DNA of 64,000 nucleotides, from assembly GCA_964351595.1 (NCBI GenBank), contig CAYGOT010000009.1:38346-102345 (forward strand). The letters are read 5' to 3'. Source of the DNA: UBA6059 sp964351595. GTDB taxonomy: Bacteria > Bacteroidota > Bacteroidia > Cytophagales > Cyclobacteriaceae. This document shows, one piece after another, positions 1-8,934 of this stretch. A model generated the notes under the pieces. That model saw only the letters and a program-made list of their open reading frames with translations. It was not told the origin of the DNA and made no database searches. The translations under genes and the position numbers were made by a program. The number at the start of each line of letters is the position of its first letter. The stretch's first letter is position 1.

Positions 1-1
1 G

Positions 2-304
2 CAAGCAGAAAGTAAAGATTTAACCAGCCTTGATCAATTCATTGAGGAGAACATTGGAGCTAAAAATACGAATGAGCGAGAGGAATTTGAACACGGGTAT
101 GAGAAATTCAAACTTGGCATTTTGATACAACAAGCCCGTGAAGAGAAAGGACTCACACAGCAGCAACTAGCAGAACTAGCTGGAACCAATAAGTCCTATA
201 TCTCAAGGATTGAGCGAGATTTGAAGGACATCCGTTTTTCCACTCTTCAGCGGATCATTAACGACGGTCTGGGCGGACACCTCGAAATCTCGATTAAACT
301 CTAG
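2..304 (+). CDS. HigA-like XRE antitoxin, 5' partial
   Basis: The frame is open from the first bases of the window to the stop at 304, so the N-terminus lies upstream; about 100 residues are visible. The last 60 residues are a Cro/C1-type helix-turn-helix (AREEKGLTQQQLAELAGTNK, then SYISRIE). Before it is a linker with EEFEHGYEKFKLG, which in Bacteroidota HigA antitoxins directly precedes the HTH. A TTG at 122 is possible but would cut off this conserved linker, so I do not use it as the start. Family knowledge: such proteins neutralise a RelE/HigB mRNA interferase encoded just upstream and repress their own operon. The toxin would lie outside the window, so the pairing is inference. A stand-alone XRE regulator is the alternative. 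Confidence 0.75.
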   Translation, partial: QAESKDLTSLDQFIEENIGAKNTNEREEFEHGYEKFKLGILIQQAREEKGLTQQQLAELAGTNKSYISRIERDLKDIRFSTLQRIINDGLGGHLEISIKL

Positions 305-309
305 AAATC

Positions 310-2862
310 CTACCTCATCGTCGCGCCACTAATAATCGGTCCAAAGAACACCGCATTCGCCAATAGCTTATTTGTGCCATACCAGTAAGCCCGGAAGTTG
401 GTATTGTCATTGAAGCCAATGATGCGGCCACTGCCGACGCTTTGCAGGAGTATCGCTGGAGTGCCACTCAAAGCAGCCAGATCTTCAGGATGCGCATAAC
501 CGGAAATCATAGGGTTGCTGCCGTACCTGATCGGATGTGCCATGGTACTCTTATCAGTGGAGTAAATCACCTTATTAGCCTTGAAGATCGCCATCTTAGC
601 TTGCCCATAACCAAACAGCAAGGGATGGGTAGTATCTACATCTGCTTCCAATATCGAACCAGCCAACACTCGAGCACCCGTTTTTCTACGGAAGAGTTCA
701 TAAGGCACATTGTTGACATCTGCTGATAGATTGGGCTGGTCAAAATCTATCCAGCCTTTAGCCTTTAGCCAATACAGCGCTCGCTCAAAGCCAATGAGGG
801 TATTTCCTCGCTTTACCCAATCGCCAATCTCTGAGGTCACTTTTTCCGATAGGGAGTTGTAGTTGCCATCGACCATGATCATCGTAGTGTAATCATTGAG
901 ATCGAGACGATCCAGTTGATCCACATCTACCAGACTGACAGGTATCTCATAGCGTGTGTCGAAGAGGTGCCATACCTCCCCGGCATCATAGCTATTGACA
1001 CCACCACCGATCGGCACGATGATGCTGGGTTGATTAAGCCGCTCAAACTGGTTGCTACCGAGATTGGTGCCGGAGGTGTAGCCTGATGACAGGGAAGCGA
1101 CCTCTATACCTGTGGCATCAGCTACCTGCTGCATAAGGTCTCTGAGTTCTGTGGAGGTCTGTGTCTGTGATTTAACAGCTACCGTGATAGTCCCCCGGTC
1201 AAACTGTCGTCCACCCTTCTCACCAAAGGGCACCATGGCCACCTTCGCAATGACTCCTTTTCTCAGCAGCATATGTAGGGCCTTTGGAGCGAGGTATTCG
1301 CTCCATTCGAAAGCATAGGCATACTCACTTTGCGTCACTTTCGATGATGTTATTTCGGCTCGACCATAGGCTGATCCTTTGAGATCGGCGGTATACTGTC
1401 TTGAGGATAAGCTTGCATTGGGTAGCCCAAATGCCAATGGGAATGTCCAGCCTGAGATATCGTAGAACAGACTGTCCTTGAATGTACTGCGCTTCTCAAA
1501 TATGCCGTGTATGAGACGATACTGCGCTTGATTCATCGGTACAACAAAGGCTTTGTCTTTTTCAAAGCGGGCGCCACCTGCTGATAAGTCCTTCGCAAGA
1601 GAGAATAGCTCAATGCCATGACGATCAACTATTTCAGCAAGTTTCTGAGTAGCATATTGGTCGTCACTTGCTCCAAAGACATAGGCTTTCACTGCATCGT
1701 TATTGGCCGCTTCCAGCGCGGACTTGTAGTATTCGTTTTGATAGTCGAGCAGTTCCTTGCGCATCTCATACCCTGCCTGTACAGTGGACTGACCTGCCGT
1801 GAAGTGGTTGAGGATACTGAACTGAAACTGAAGGATACCATTATCACTGTTTTGCTCAAATCCTCGGCTACTAGCCTGCTCGAATAGTATAGCCACGCCT
1901 CCATTGAAGTCAAGGTACGTCGGCCCACGACCGATGTAATAGTCGTCAAAGTTCTCCGCTGAGTAGTAGAGCGCTCCTCTGTCATCGAAGAATTTCGCAT
2001 GATAGTCTGCGACCTTGTAAGTAAGGTCTTGGTTCTTTTGCGGGATCATCGGGTGCACCCTCGTCGGCTCTCCCGGGGAGAAGTGGAACGTAGAGTTGGT
2101 GCCCATCTCATGATGATCTGTCAGGATGTTGGGCTTCCACTCCTGGATTTTGGCAATACGACCTTGAGACTCAGGTTGAGTAAGGGGTAGCCAGTCGCGA
2201 TTCAGGTCAAACCAATAATGGTTAGTCCTGCCCCTGGGGAAGGTCTCATTGTGCTCCCGGGTATTGTTGTCCGGTACCTCTTGCTTGGACTTATGACTGT
2301 TAACCCAGCTGGCGAATCGGTTAAGGCCATCAGGGTTGATCGATGGGTCGATCATGATGATCGTGTTGTCCAGCAGCTCTTTGGTAGGCTCGTCAATAGC
2401 AGCTGCAAAATGGTAAGCGGTGAGCATCGAAGCATTAGATCCACTGGCTTCATTACCATGAATACTGTGACCCAACCATACAATGGCAGGATCATCTTCA
2501 CCTAGCGTAATGCTTTGGTTAGGGTCGGTATTTTGCAAATGTCTTGATTTAATCTCATCTAGCCGAGCATGATTTCTCTCGGATGTGATGATAGCGACCA
2601 TCAGTGGACGGTTTTCATGAGTACGTCCGTAGGGTTGGATTATCACTCTTGGGGTGGCTTCACCTAATGCACGGAAGTAGTAGGCCAACTGATCATGGCC
2701 AACATGCCATTCGCCTGGTACATAGCCAATGATTTCTTCAGGAGTAGGTACATTTTCATCGTACTGATGCTTGTCAAGATCAAGATAGTAGTCCATGGTC
2801 AACTCCTGTGCGAGGAGCATTCCTGATAAGAAGATAAGGGAGAGCGTAAGTAGCTGTTTCAT
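310..2862 (-). CDS. Exported M14 zinc carboxypeptidase-like protein
   Basis: About 850 residues from the ATG at 2862, chosen because it starts a good Sec signal peptide (MKQLLTLSLIFLSGMLLAQE); the open frame continues upstream without a signal-like sequence. The M14 zinc site is visible as HGNE at residues 135-138, followed by NPDG at 176-179 and a His pair at 250-251 followed by EMGTN. The roughly 500 residues after the peptidase domain are typical of the long Bacteroidota M14 proteins and include a glutamine-amidotransferase-like C-terminal part (GGGVNSYDAGE; inferred from pattern only). It probably hydrolyses peptides in the periplasm or outside the cell. It lies downstream of the M61 peptidase gene on the same strand, but the 295-bp gap contains a strong palindrome, so they are probably separate units. 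The copy of the iterated motif at 846 is inside this gene. Confidence 0.85.
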   Translation of the reverse strand: MKQLLTLSLIFLSGMLLAQELTMDYYLDLDKHQYDENVPTPEEIIGYVPGEWHVGHDQLAYYFRALGEATPRVIIQPYGRTHENRPLMVAIITSERNHARLDEIKSRHLQNTDPNQSITLGEDDPAIVWLGHSIHGNEASGSNASMLTAYHFAAAIDEPTKELLDNTIIMIDPSINPDGLNRFASWVNSHKSKQEVPDNNTREHNETFPRGRTNHYWFDLNRDWLPLTQPESQGRIAKIQEWKPNILTDHHEMGTNSTFHFSPGEPTRVHPMIPQKNQDLTYKVADYHAKFFDDRGALYYSAENFDDYYIGRGPTYLDFNGGVAILFEQASSRGFEQNSDNGILQFQFSILNHFTAGQSTVQAGYEMRKELLDYQNEYYKSALEAANNDAVKAYVFGASDDQYATQKLAEIVDRHGIELFSLAKDLSAGGARFEKDKAFVVPMNQAQYRLIHGIFEKRSTFKDSLFYDISGWTFPLAFGLPNASLSSRQYTADLKGSAYGRAEITSSKVTQSEYAYAFEWSEYLAPKALHMLLRKGVIAKVAMVPFGEKGGRQFDRGTITVAVKSQTQTSTELRDLMQQVADATGIEVASLSSGYTSGTNLGSNQFERLNQPSIIVPIGGGVNSYDAGEVWHLFDTRYEIPVSLVDVDQLDRLDLNDYTTMIMVDGNYNSLSEKVTSEIGDWVKRGNTLIGFERALYWLKAKGWIDFDQPNLSADVNNVPYELFRRKTGARVLAGSILEADVDTTHPLLFGYGQAKMAIFKANKVIYSTDKSTMAHPIRYGSNPMISGYAHPEDLAALSGTPAILLQSVGSGRIIGFNDNTNFRAYWYGTNKLLANAVFFGPIISGATMR

Positions 2863-3157
2863 AGGTCGAGTGATTAGGAAATGAAGATAGAAAATTATTA
2901 TTTGGGCTATAGCCCATAAATAGTGATTGGCTGCCGACAGTGTAATTCTGCTACTGATGAGACTAAAAATTCTTCTGTACCGGATCATAATGATTGCGGT
3001 AGCGTCCTGCCAGAAGCGCCACCCCAATGGGGTGAGAATGCTGATAAGTAATTTTGGTTGATCTGGTGATGGATGTAGACTTACGAAGTTTTCAAAACTT
3101 CGTAAGTCTTAGTCTAGGTAAATCCTTGGGAACGAACTGAAAGGGATGAAAAGGAAC
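2863..3157. other. Intergenic region with two palindromes
   Basis: This 295-bp gap between two minus-strand peptidase genes holds no convincing gene. It contains a 12-bp perfect palindrome GGGCTATAGCCC at 2904-2915, about 40 bp upstream of the M14 start and possibly an operator or hairpin, one copy of the iterated motif (GCGGTAGC at 2996-3003), and the 33-bp palindrome at 3077-3109 listed separately. Confidence 0.5.
3077..3109. repeat. 33-bp perfect palindrome (16-bp arms)
   Basis: Arms AGACTTACGAAGTTTT (3077-3092) and AAAACTTCGTAAGTCT (3094-3109) are exact reverse complements around a single C. It lies 48 bp past the stop of the M61 gene, so it could form a transcript-end hairpin, but no T-tract follows on either strand. 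The perfect symmetry fits a mobile palindromic repeat (REP- or IS-end-like) at least as well. No neighbouring transposase is present. Confidence 0.6.
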
Positions 3158-5005
3158 TCACTCACGTCCCAGCCATTTATTTCTGAGGTTCAATTGCTTC
3201 GGACTTGGATTGTCCATCAAGGTGAGCTCAAACTCAGTCTTGGTTTCCACCTCCATGGCCTTAGCTTTCAATTTTACTTTTTTCATCTTGCCTTTGACCT
3301 CACGCAGTACCACTACCTGCACCTTGTCTCCAGGCTCAGCGGTCGCCTTGAATTCCTCAAAGATGGTTAGGTAGTTGTCAAAGTTGACGTCTTGCTTGTT
3401 AAGCGAGAGTAGTTGATCGTTAGCCTGGTAACCCAATTCATGCCCGAAAGGATTCATACCCACCAGGTTGCTGACGACAAACCGCTGAGTCTCGTTATCT
3501 ACCGTGAAGTTGACATTTCCCAGCGTGATCGCTTTTACTGTTTCCGGTAGGCGATAATCGATCCCTACGATCTCAAATAACTCTTCGTAAGGCAAAGGGT
3601 TAGGCTCCTGGACATACTTGATCAAGAAGGCCTCAATACCTGGATGGGTCAAATCTCCGATCTCGCCAAATAGTTCTTCATCTTTGAAAGAGACGTCCTT
3701 CCCATATTTCTTAGAGAGATCGGCCATGAGCTGCCTGAGCGAGTATTGGCCATTGGACCATTCGTTTAGCTTGATGTCAAGCGCCATGCCGATCAACGCA
3801 CCTTTCTGATAGACATTGGGGTATTGATCTTTGTGCTTGTCAAGTGCACCAAGGCTCAGCTCAGTGAAGGGAAGTTCGTCCTTGTAGGCTTTGGCTGCCT
3901 CGATCTTGGTCTTCAGCACATTCACATATTGCGGTAGCGGCATGATCCCCTCATGCACCTGGATATGTCCGGCAAAGTACTCGGTCACACCTTCGTAAAG
4001 CCAAAGGTGCTTTGACATCTTGGGATTGATAAAATCGAAGTTGCCAATCTCCTCTGCGTGAATATTGAGTGGCGTGATAATATGCAAAAACTCGTGTGCG
4101 GCCACATCGCGGATGCTCTGTGCGAGCATGGCGGGGTTAAATTCCGGTAGGCTGTACATCGAAGAATAAGAATGCTCGAGTGCCCCAAAACCGCCCGAGC
4201 CACTCATACGATCCAGCAGATGGATGAGGAATGCATAGCGATCGACGGGTAGCGAGCCGCCTAGGTAAGACTGGGTCGCCTCGAGTATTTCACTCACATT
4301 TTCGGTCACAAAATCGGCAGTCAATACACCGTTGGGAGAGTACACCGAGACCAGGATATCCGCTCCACCCACTTCTACATTGACCGTATCCGGAATGCTG
4401 TACATGATTGGGCTGTCGGCCAGATTGAAGTAGTTACTTGCCGTAAACACATCTTTGATACTGTCTGATGCCGTTTTGATCAGCGCAGAAGCACCGTAGA
4501 AGCCGGATGGTTTCTTGAAGACCACCTCGTACGGAGTATCCTTCATACCCTCGAGATACCCAACAAAGCCATAGGTGTTCAGCACAAAATTGTCACCCTC
4601 CTCTATGTTGGTACCTGCCGGTTCGAAAATGAAATTGTTCTTATCAGTATCATAGCTGTCCTCAATCCAGTAAGTGATTTGAGCCAGCGATTGTGCATCA
4701 TTGATTTTGCGGCGATTAGGGGAGATGCTGTCTACGACCATCAGCTCACCATCGAAATTGAAGGCTTCAAAGCGACTCATGAACCTGCCGAAATCATAAA
4801 CGGCGTAGGTGCCCGGCACCATTTTGGGCATTTGAAACTCGATGTAGTCACTGTCGACAGGTGGCGTCTGGATGGTTACTTTGAGTTCGTCCTTCTGTAC
4901 ATCTGTGAGGTCGATGTACACGGCGTATTTATTAGAAGGATTGGATTGAGCGGTGACAGAGCCAACGGTAAAAACCAGTGCTATGCCTAACAGTGATCGA
5001 AGCAT
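3158..5005 (-). CDS. M61 family metallopeptidase with PDZ domain
   Basis: About 615 residues from the ATG at 5005, which gives a clear signal peptide (MLRSLLGIALVFTVGSVTAQ); the upstream extension of the frame lacks one. The gluzincin zinc motif HEFLH is at 304-308 and the third ligand Glu at 338 (YEGVTEYFAGH), as in glycyl aminopeptidase-type M61 enzymes. The N-terminal 200 residues form the usual beta-rich domain, and the C-terminal 100 residues resemble a PDZ domain (GYQANDQLLSLNKQDV). It is likely a periplasmic or secreted aminopeptidase. Copies of the iterated motif at 3544, 3931 and 4144 lie within it. Confidence 0.87.
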   Translation of the reverse strand: MLRSLLGIALVFTVGSVTAQSNPSNKYAVYIDLTDVQKDELKVTIQTPPVDSDYIEFQMPKMVPGTYAVYDFGRFMSRFEAFNFDGELMVVDSISPNRRKINDAQSLAQITYWIEDSYDTDKNNFIFEPAGTNIEEGDNFVLNTYGFVGYLEGMKDTPYEVVFKKPSGFYGASALIKTASDSIKDVFTASNYFNLADSPIMYSIPDTVNVEVGGADILVSVYSPNGVLTADFVTENVSEILEATQSYLGGSLPVDRYAFLIHLLDRMSGSGGFGALEHSYSSMYSLPEFNPAMLAQSIRDVAAHEFLHIITPLNIHAEEIGNFDFINPKMSKHLWLYEGVTEYFAGHIQVHEGIMPLPQYVNVLKTKIEAAKAYKDELPFTELSLGALDKHKDQYPNVYQKGALIGMALDIKLNEWSNGQYSLRQLMADLSKKYGKDVSFKDEELFGEIGDLTHPGIEAFLIKYVQEPNPLPYEELFEIVGIDYRLPETVKAITLGNVNFTVDNETQRFVVSNLVGMNPFGHELGYQANDQLLSLNKQDVNFDNYLTIFEEFKATAEPGDKVQVVVLREVKGKMKKVKLKAKAMEVETKTEFELTLMDNPSPKQLNLRNKWLGRE

Positions 5006-5032
5006 GTAAATAGATGAAATTATGAGAAAATC

Positions 5033-5040
5033 TAATTTTG
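5033..5040 (+). promoter_or_regulatory. Candidate -7 box (TAATTTTG)
   Basis: TAATTTTG matches the Bacteroidota -7 consensus TAnnTTTG and points toward the alkaline phosphatase gene at 5128. No TTG lies at the usual -33 distance and the leader would be about 80 nt, so support is weak. Confidence 0.25.
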
Positions 5041-5127
5041 CGCTGAGCTGGCTTGATTGTAAATTGAGCTGCAAGGTAATCCAAGTCGCTCATCAATATC
5101 AATTCAAACGAAAAAACCACTAGTTGG

Positions 5128-6354
5128 ATGAATAAGTACGTGAAAATTTTCCTGAAAATACTGGGTGTGTTGTTGCTAGGGCTGGTGTTTGGTTTACTCT
5201 TCGTTTATCTACTTCTTGAAATACAAGGGTTTGGACTTGTCAAAGAAAAATATGGTGCCAAGCTCATGCCTGAAGAGCAGTTTGAAGCCAGTGGAGCTGA
5301 CTTGCCTCTGGTTGCAGACACTACCGTGAAAAACGTGATCCTCTTCATCGGTGATGGTATGGGCATCAACCAGGTAGAGCTGACCCGATATCGCTATTAC
5401 GGCCCTACCGGAAAACTCAACATGGAGCGGGTGCCCGTAGCTGGTCTTGTGCAAACCAAGCCTGCAGGAGACAGCTTGATTACTGACTCAGCCGCTGGAG
5501 CTACCGCAATCGCTACGGGCTACAAGACGGACAACAGGATGATTGCCATGACACCTGACAGTGTGGTCAGGTTGACGGTATTGGAAGCGCTGCAGAAGAG
5601 AGGATGGATGACAGGTCTGGTAACGACAAGTAGCATCACAGACGCCTCTCCAGCGTCATTTGCGTCCCACGTACCTGCCAGGGATATGATGATTGAGATC
5701 GCCGTGCAGATGCTTGACCATCGTGTCAACTTCATGGCAGGTGCTACCGGGGGATTTGAAGGCATTTACCCCCTTCAGAAGAAGTCGGTAGAAAAAATGG
5801 CAACTCAGGTGGGCTATGATGTAGTGCGCAAAAAGGAGCAACTCGCTACCGCAAATGACACCTTAGTGCTGGCACTTTTTGAAAACCTGGCCGCAGATGT
5901 CAGGGAAGAAGAAGTGAACTTCCTAACTACTGAACCGACGCTGAAAGAATTGACAGAGGCAGCCATTACAAGGCTGGACAAAAAAGAGGGCTTCTTCCTT
6001 ATGGTCGAGCAGGAAGGCACAGATAATGGTGGTCATGTCAATGATGCGGACTATTTGACCGCTCATCTGAAACATATGGATGACGCGATCGCAGCGGCTT
6101 TGGCATTTGCTGAACAGGATGGCCAGACATTAGTGATCATTACTGCTGATCATGAAACAGGAGGACTGACCTTCGCACAGGGTAACATGCTGGATGGAGT
6201 CAGCGTCAATTGGTCAACTACCGGGCATACCGGACAGCCTGTCCCGTTGTTTGCCTATGGTCCACACGCCGCGAAATTTGGTGGCAAGATTGACAATACG
6301 GAGATACCTAAAATATTGGGTGAGATACTTGAGTTGGTAGAATTTAGTAGATGA
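5128..6354 (+). CDS. Membrane-anchored alkaline phosphatase
   Basis: 408 residues. Residues 8-30 are a single hydrophobic segment, so the catalytic domain is exported and probably anchored. Alkaline-phosphatase metal and nucleophile motifs are complete: GDGMG 75-79, TDSAAGATA 119-127 with Ser121 as phospho-acceptor, EQEGTDNGGH 294-303, TADHETGG 339-346 and TTGHTGQPVP 364-373. It hydrolyses phosphomonoesters to release phosphate outside the cytoplasm. It is shorter than E. coli PhoA but of normal size for the compact Bacteroidota members. Divergent from the M61 gene (122-bp gap) and convergent with the DUF3052 gene. Iterated-motif copies lie at 5404, 5500 and 5845. No Pho box was identified. 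Confidence 0.92.
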   Translation: MNKYVKIFLKILGVLLLGLVFGLLFVYLLLEIQGFGLVKEKYGAKLMPEEQFEASGADLPLVADTTVKNVILFIGDGMGINQVELTRYRYYGPTGKLNMERVPVAGLVQTKPAGDSLITDSAAGATAIATGYKTDNRMIAMTPDSVVRLTVLEALQKRGWMTGLVTTSSITDASPASFASHVPARDMMIEIAVQMLDHRVNFMAGATGGFEGIYPLQKKSVEKMATQVGYDVVRKKEQLATANDTLVLALFENLAADVREEEVNFLTTEPTLKELTEAAITRLDKKEGFFLMVEQEGTDNGGHVNDADYLTAHLKHMDDAIAAALAFAEQDGQTLVIITADHETGGLTFAQGNMLDGVSVNWSTTGHTGQPVPLFAYGPHAAKFGGKIDNTEIPKILGEILELVEFSR

Positions 6355-6362
6355 GAGCTGAC

Positions 6363-6416
6363 AGTTGATAGATTTTAGTTTTTATCTATAATCTATTATC
6401 TCTCAACTATTTTTTT
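6363..6416. terminator. Weak stem-loop between convergent genes
   Basis: AGTTGATAGAT (6363-6373) pairs with ATCTCTCAACT (6398-6408) with one mismatch and is followed by a run of Ts on the plus strand. It sits just after the alkaline phosphatase stop and overlaps the stop of the convergent gene. The loop is long (24 nt), so this is a weak call. Confidence 0.35.
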
Positions 6417-6823
6417 GGTCGTTTTTCCTTCCTGATCATAAACTTCAACCCTGACCAATCATCACTCACTGCACAGACTTTGATATCCACCAAATCGGAG
6501 TTTTCAAGAATGTGAGTGCGAATCATATCCCGATTGATATTGGTGGGGATGCTGGATGAGCCCTTTGGCCAGGATACCCAGACCATGCCGGTTGACTTCA
6601 GGAGCGGGATCAATTGACTCTGCTCATTTGACAGCTCTTCATTGGCGGTCAAAAACCAATGAATAAAATCATAGGGCGCGGTGGCTCCTTGAAATTGAGC
6701 TCCTTCGGGGAGTTCTCCCAACCACTCCAGATATGACGTAGGTGGATTGATGGCCAGACACTGAAAGTCAGCTTTGATGCCTAGTTTCTTGAGTAGTGGA
6801 GTGCCTGAGTAGCCTTGAGTCAT
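6407..6823 (-). CDS. DUF3052 family protein
   Basis: 138 residues beginning GYSGTPLLKKLGIK, the hallmark start of DUF3052 proteins, and later MVWVSWPKGSS, the second conserved block. Function is unknown; the fold is thought to resemble small cytosolic regulators, but no catalytic residues stand out. The start overlaps the stop of the upstream GNAT gene by 4 bp, so the two are almost certainly co-transcribed and probably translationally coupled. The M1 aminopeptidase gene precedes them in the same unit. Confidence 0.8.
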   Translation of the reverse strand: MTQGYSGTPLLKKLGIKADFQCLAINPPTSYLEWLGELPEGAQFQGATAPYDFIHWFLTANEELSNEQSQLIPLLKSTGMVWVSWPKGSSSIPTNINRDMIRTHILENSDLVDIKVCAVSDDWSGLKFMIRKEKRPKK

Positions 6824-7263
6824 AGTCGCTTTTCTAATAGGATACGAGATTTCATCGGATCAGGATAGGCTTTCAATCCTGTGATGTAAAAGCCATTACG
6901 TACAGCAAACTGAAGCATGGCCTTATGCTCGTTTCGGGTTTTCATTCTCAAGTGAGTGTATTGCTGTTCACGGCAATAGTGCTCCATTTCATCCGCAAGA
7001 GCTCGTGCGACACCATTTTGTCGATAGTCAGGTAGTACGCCCCCCATCCATGAGTAGAAAGTGCCGTCACCTTCTCGATCGTATCCCACCTTAAATCCAC
7101 AGGGTTCATCTATTTCTGCCAGGACAATGAGATGGTCTCGGCCTTCCAACCTGTTCCGATAGGTCTCCGCGCTGGCAGGATTTTCAAATTCCGGAATTAG
7201 TTGCGATAGTGCAACCGCCTCTTCGATTGTACCTCTCCGAATTTTTATTTTATTGCCGGGCAT
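6820..7263 (-). CDS. GNAT family N-acetyltransferase
   Basis: 147 residues from the ATG at 7263 (MPGNKIKIRRGTIEEA). A longer start at 7332 would overlap the M1 peptidase gene by 83 bp and add a non-conserved tail, so I prefer 7263, which leaves a 14-bp overlap. The GNAT acetyl-CoA motif appears as LPDYRQNGVARALADEME, and the C-terminal part (MLQFAVRNGFYITGLKAY) is the usual motif B. The substrate is unknown. It lies in a compact minus-strand unit: M1 peptidase, this gene, DUF3052. The iterated motif at 7156 is within the gene. Confidence 0.85.
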   Translation of the reverse strand: MPGNKIKIRRGTIEEAVALSQLIPEFENPASAETYRNRLEGRDHLIVLAEIDEPCGFKVGYDREGDGTFYSWMGGVLPDYRQNGVARALADEMEHYCREQQYTHLRMKTRNEHKAMLQFAVRNGFYITGLKAYPDPMKSRILLEKRL

Positions 7264-8872
7264 CTTTTGTGTACTCACCTTCAAACAGCAGCTTCCGCTC
7301 AGGGTCAATCTCCACTCGATCGACTGCACCATTAACCAGATATGAATATTCCTTGGAGGTGGAAGTGATGGGCATGGTCTTGATCAGTGGCTCATCCCGG
7401 TTGGTCACGTAGATCGCGACCTCTACTTCTAGTCCGTCAAAAGCACGCATCTGCGCCTGCCTGATCCTGATACTGGCTCTTTGATCACCTGGCTTTTGGC
7501 GCCATGACCACTCCAGCTTAGGCAGGTCTGACCTATACAGCCAGGTCGTAAAAAACCCCTCTAGCTCCATACCGCTATTTTTCTCAACGATTGCTCTGAA
7601 ATCATCCGTCAAAGCGTTGCTATTCCGATAGGAGGCATAATATTCTCTAATAGAGGCTTGAAACACCTCATCGCCCACCTTATGACGAAGCATATGTAGA
7701 AACCAGGCACCCTTCTGGTAGCTATTGGCATTGAGCAGCTTAGTCAGCTCTACTATCGTAGTGTCGATGACCGAGCTCTTTGGTGATTTATTGTTGAAGT
7801 CCACCACACGGGTTCTGGCTTTTTCCAGATCAGCTTTCATTTCATCCCGGCCTTTTTCATTCTCTACATAAATCATCGTCATGTAGGTGGCAAATCCCTC
7901 ACTGAGCCATACGTGATGCCAGTCCTTCTCGCTAGCCGAGTTACCAAACCACTGATGTGCCGTTTCATGAGCGATCAGTCGATCACGAGGTTCTTCACTA
8001 TTCGTGATATCTTCATAGTAGAATATATTCCCCGCATTTTCCATTCCCCCGTAGCGCGTAGTTGACTGTACGTGAGCTAACTTAGCGTAGGGGTACTCCC
8101 CAATCCAATCCGAGAAGAACTTCAATATATTGACGGTCTCGTTGAATAGTGGTAAGCCCTTTTTAGCTTCTCCCTTATAGAGCCACGTGCTCACAGGTAC
8201 TCCGGCTGCTTCACCTTGTTCGAACACCTCAAACTCCGCTGCACCCATAACCATCACCTTGGTCGGGATAGGCACAGAGTTGCTCCAATAATACTTTACT
8301 CTTTTGCCAGCCACTGACTCTTCCTTTTGAAGAAGGCCGGTGGCGATTACCTGATAATTTTTCGGTGCACTCACTGAGAAGTCGACGGTTGCCTTATCAG
8401 AAGGGTGGTCGACTGTGGAGAGCCAGTAGTGCGCGCGGTTAGGCCAGTTGTCACCAAAGACCGTGATTGCCTTCTTGTCAGTTTGGGAGATGATAAGCCC
8501 GTCCTTAGGTTGACCGGTGTAGCCTAGGGTTAGCTCAAATTCAGATCCCTGATCCAGGGATTCCGGTAGGTCGATCAGGATACGATCCTCCGAATGCACT
8601 ATGTCAATGGACTTCCCATTATAATCTACACTCGATATTTTCATACCTGTGCCATCCTCGTTGAGGTCATCGAGATCAAGATAAAACTGCTGCAGCTGTT
8701 CACCCGCTACCGCAATTTTGATTTTAGCGACCACCTCGATGCGGCTTTCCTCTGGATACAGGTCGATATCAAACTGATAGTGCTGTATATCCACATTAGG
8801 ATTTATTGGGTAGGGATCGCTCGCAAAACACTGCGTACTCAGGAACCAAAAGATGAGGAGGGCTACTCGCAT
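7250..8872 (-). CDS. M1 family aminopeptidase, short form
   Basis: 540 residues with an N-terminal signal peptide (MRVALLIFWFLSTQCFAS). Hallmarks of M1 gluzincins are present: GGMENAGN at 275-282, zinc motif HETAHQW at 302-308 and third ligand Glu325 (WLSEGFATY). The protein stops soon after the catalytic domain and lacks the large alpha-helical C-terminal domain of PepN, like other small exported Bacteroidota M1 peptidases. It likely trims N-terminal residues from peptides in the periplasm. It is the first gene of a three-gene unit with the GNAT and DUF3052 genes. Iterated-motif copies at 7625, 8573 and 8706. Confidence 0.9.
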   Translation of the reverse strand: MRVALLIFWFLSTQCFASDPYPINPNVDIQHYQFDIDLYPEESRIEVVAKIKIAVAGEQLQQFYLDLDDLNEDGTGMKISSVDYNGKSIDIVHSEDRILIDLPESLDQGSEFELTLGYTGQPKDGLIISQTDKKAITVFGDNWPNRAHYWLSTVDHPSDKATVDFSVSAPKNYQVIATGLLQKEESVAGKRVKYYWSNSVPIPTKVMVMGAAEFEVFEQGEAAGVPVSTWLYKGEAKKGLPLFNETVNILKFFSDWIGEYPYAKLAHVQSTTRYGGMENAGNIFYYEDITNSEEPRDRLIAHETAHQWFGNSASEKDWHHVWLSEGFATYMTMIYVENEKGRDEMKADLEKARTRVVDFNNKSPKSSVIDTTIVELTKLLNANSYQKGAWFLHMLRHKVGDEVFQASIREYYASYRNSNALTDDFRAIVEKNSGMELEGFFTTWLYRSDLPKLEWSWRQKPGDQRASIRIRQAQMRAFDGLEVEVAIYVTNRDEPLIKTMPITSTSKEYSYLVNGAVDRVEIDPERKLLFEGEYTKDARQ

Positions 8873-8934
8873 TTTTTAGTTTAAAGCTAAGGGTACTTTA
8901 AGAGATAAGCCACCCGCCGATAAAATATGCAGCA

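Noticed and set aside
2863..3027. N-terminal extension of the M14 protein
   Set aside because: The residues do not form a signal peptide, while the ATG at 2862 does.
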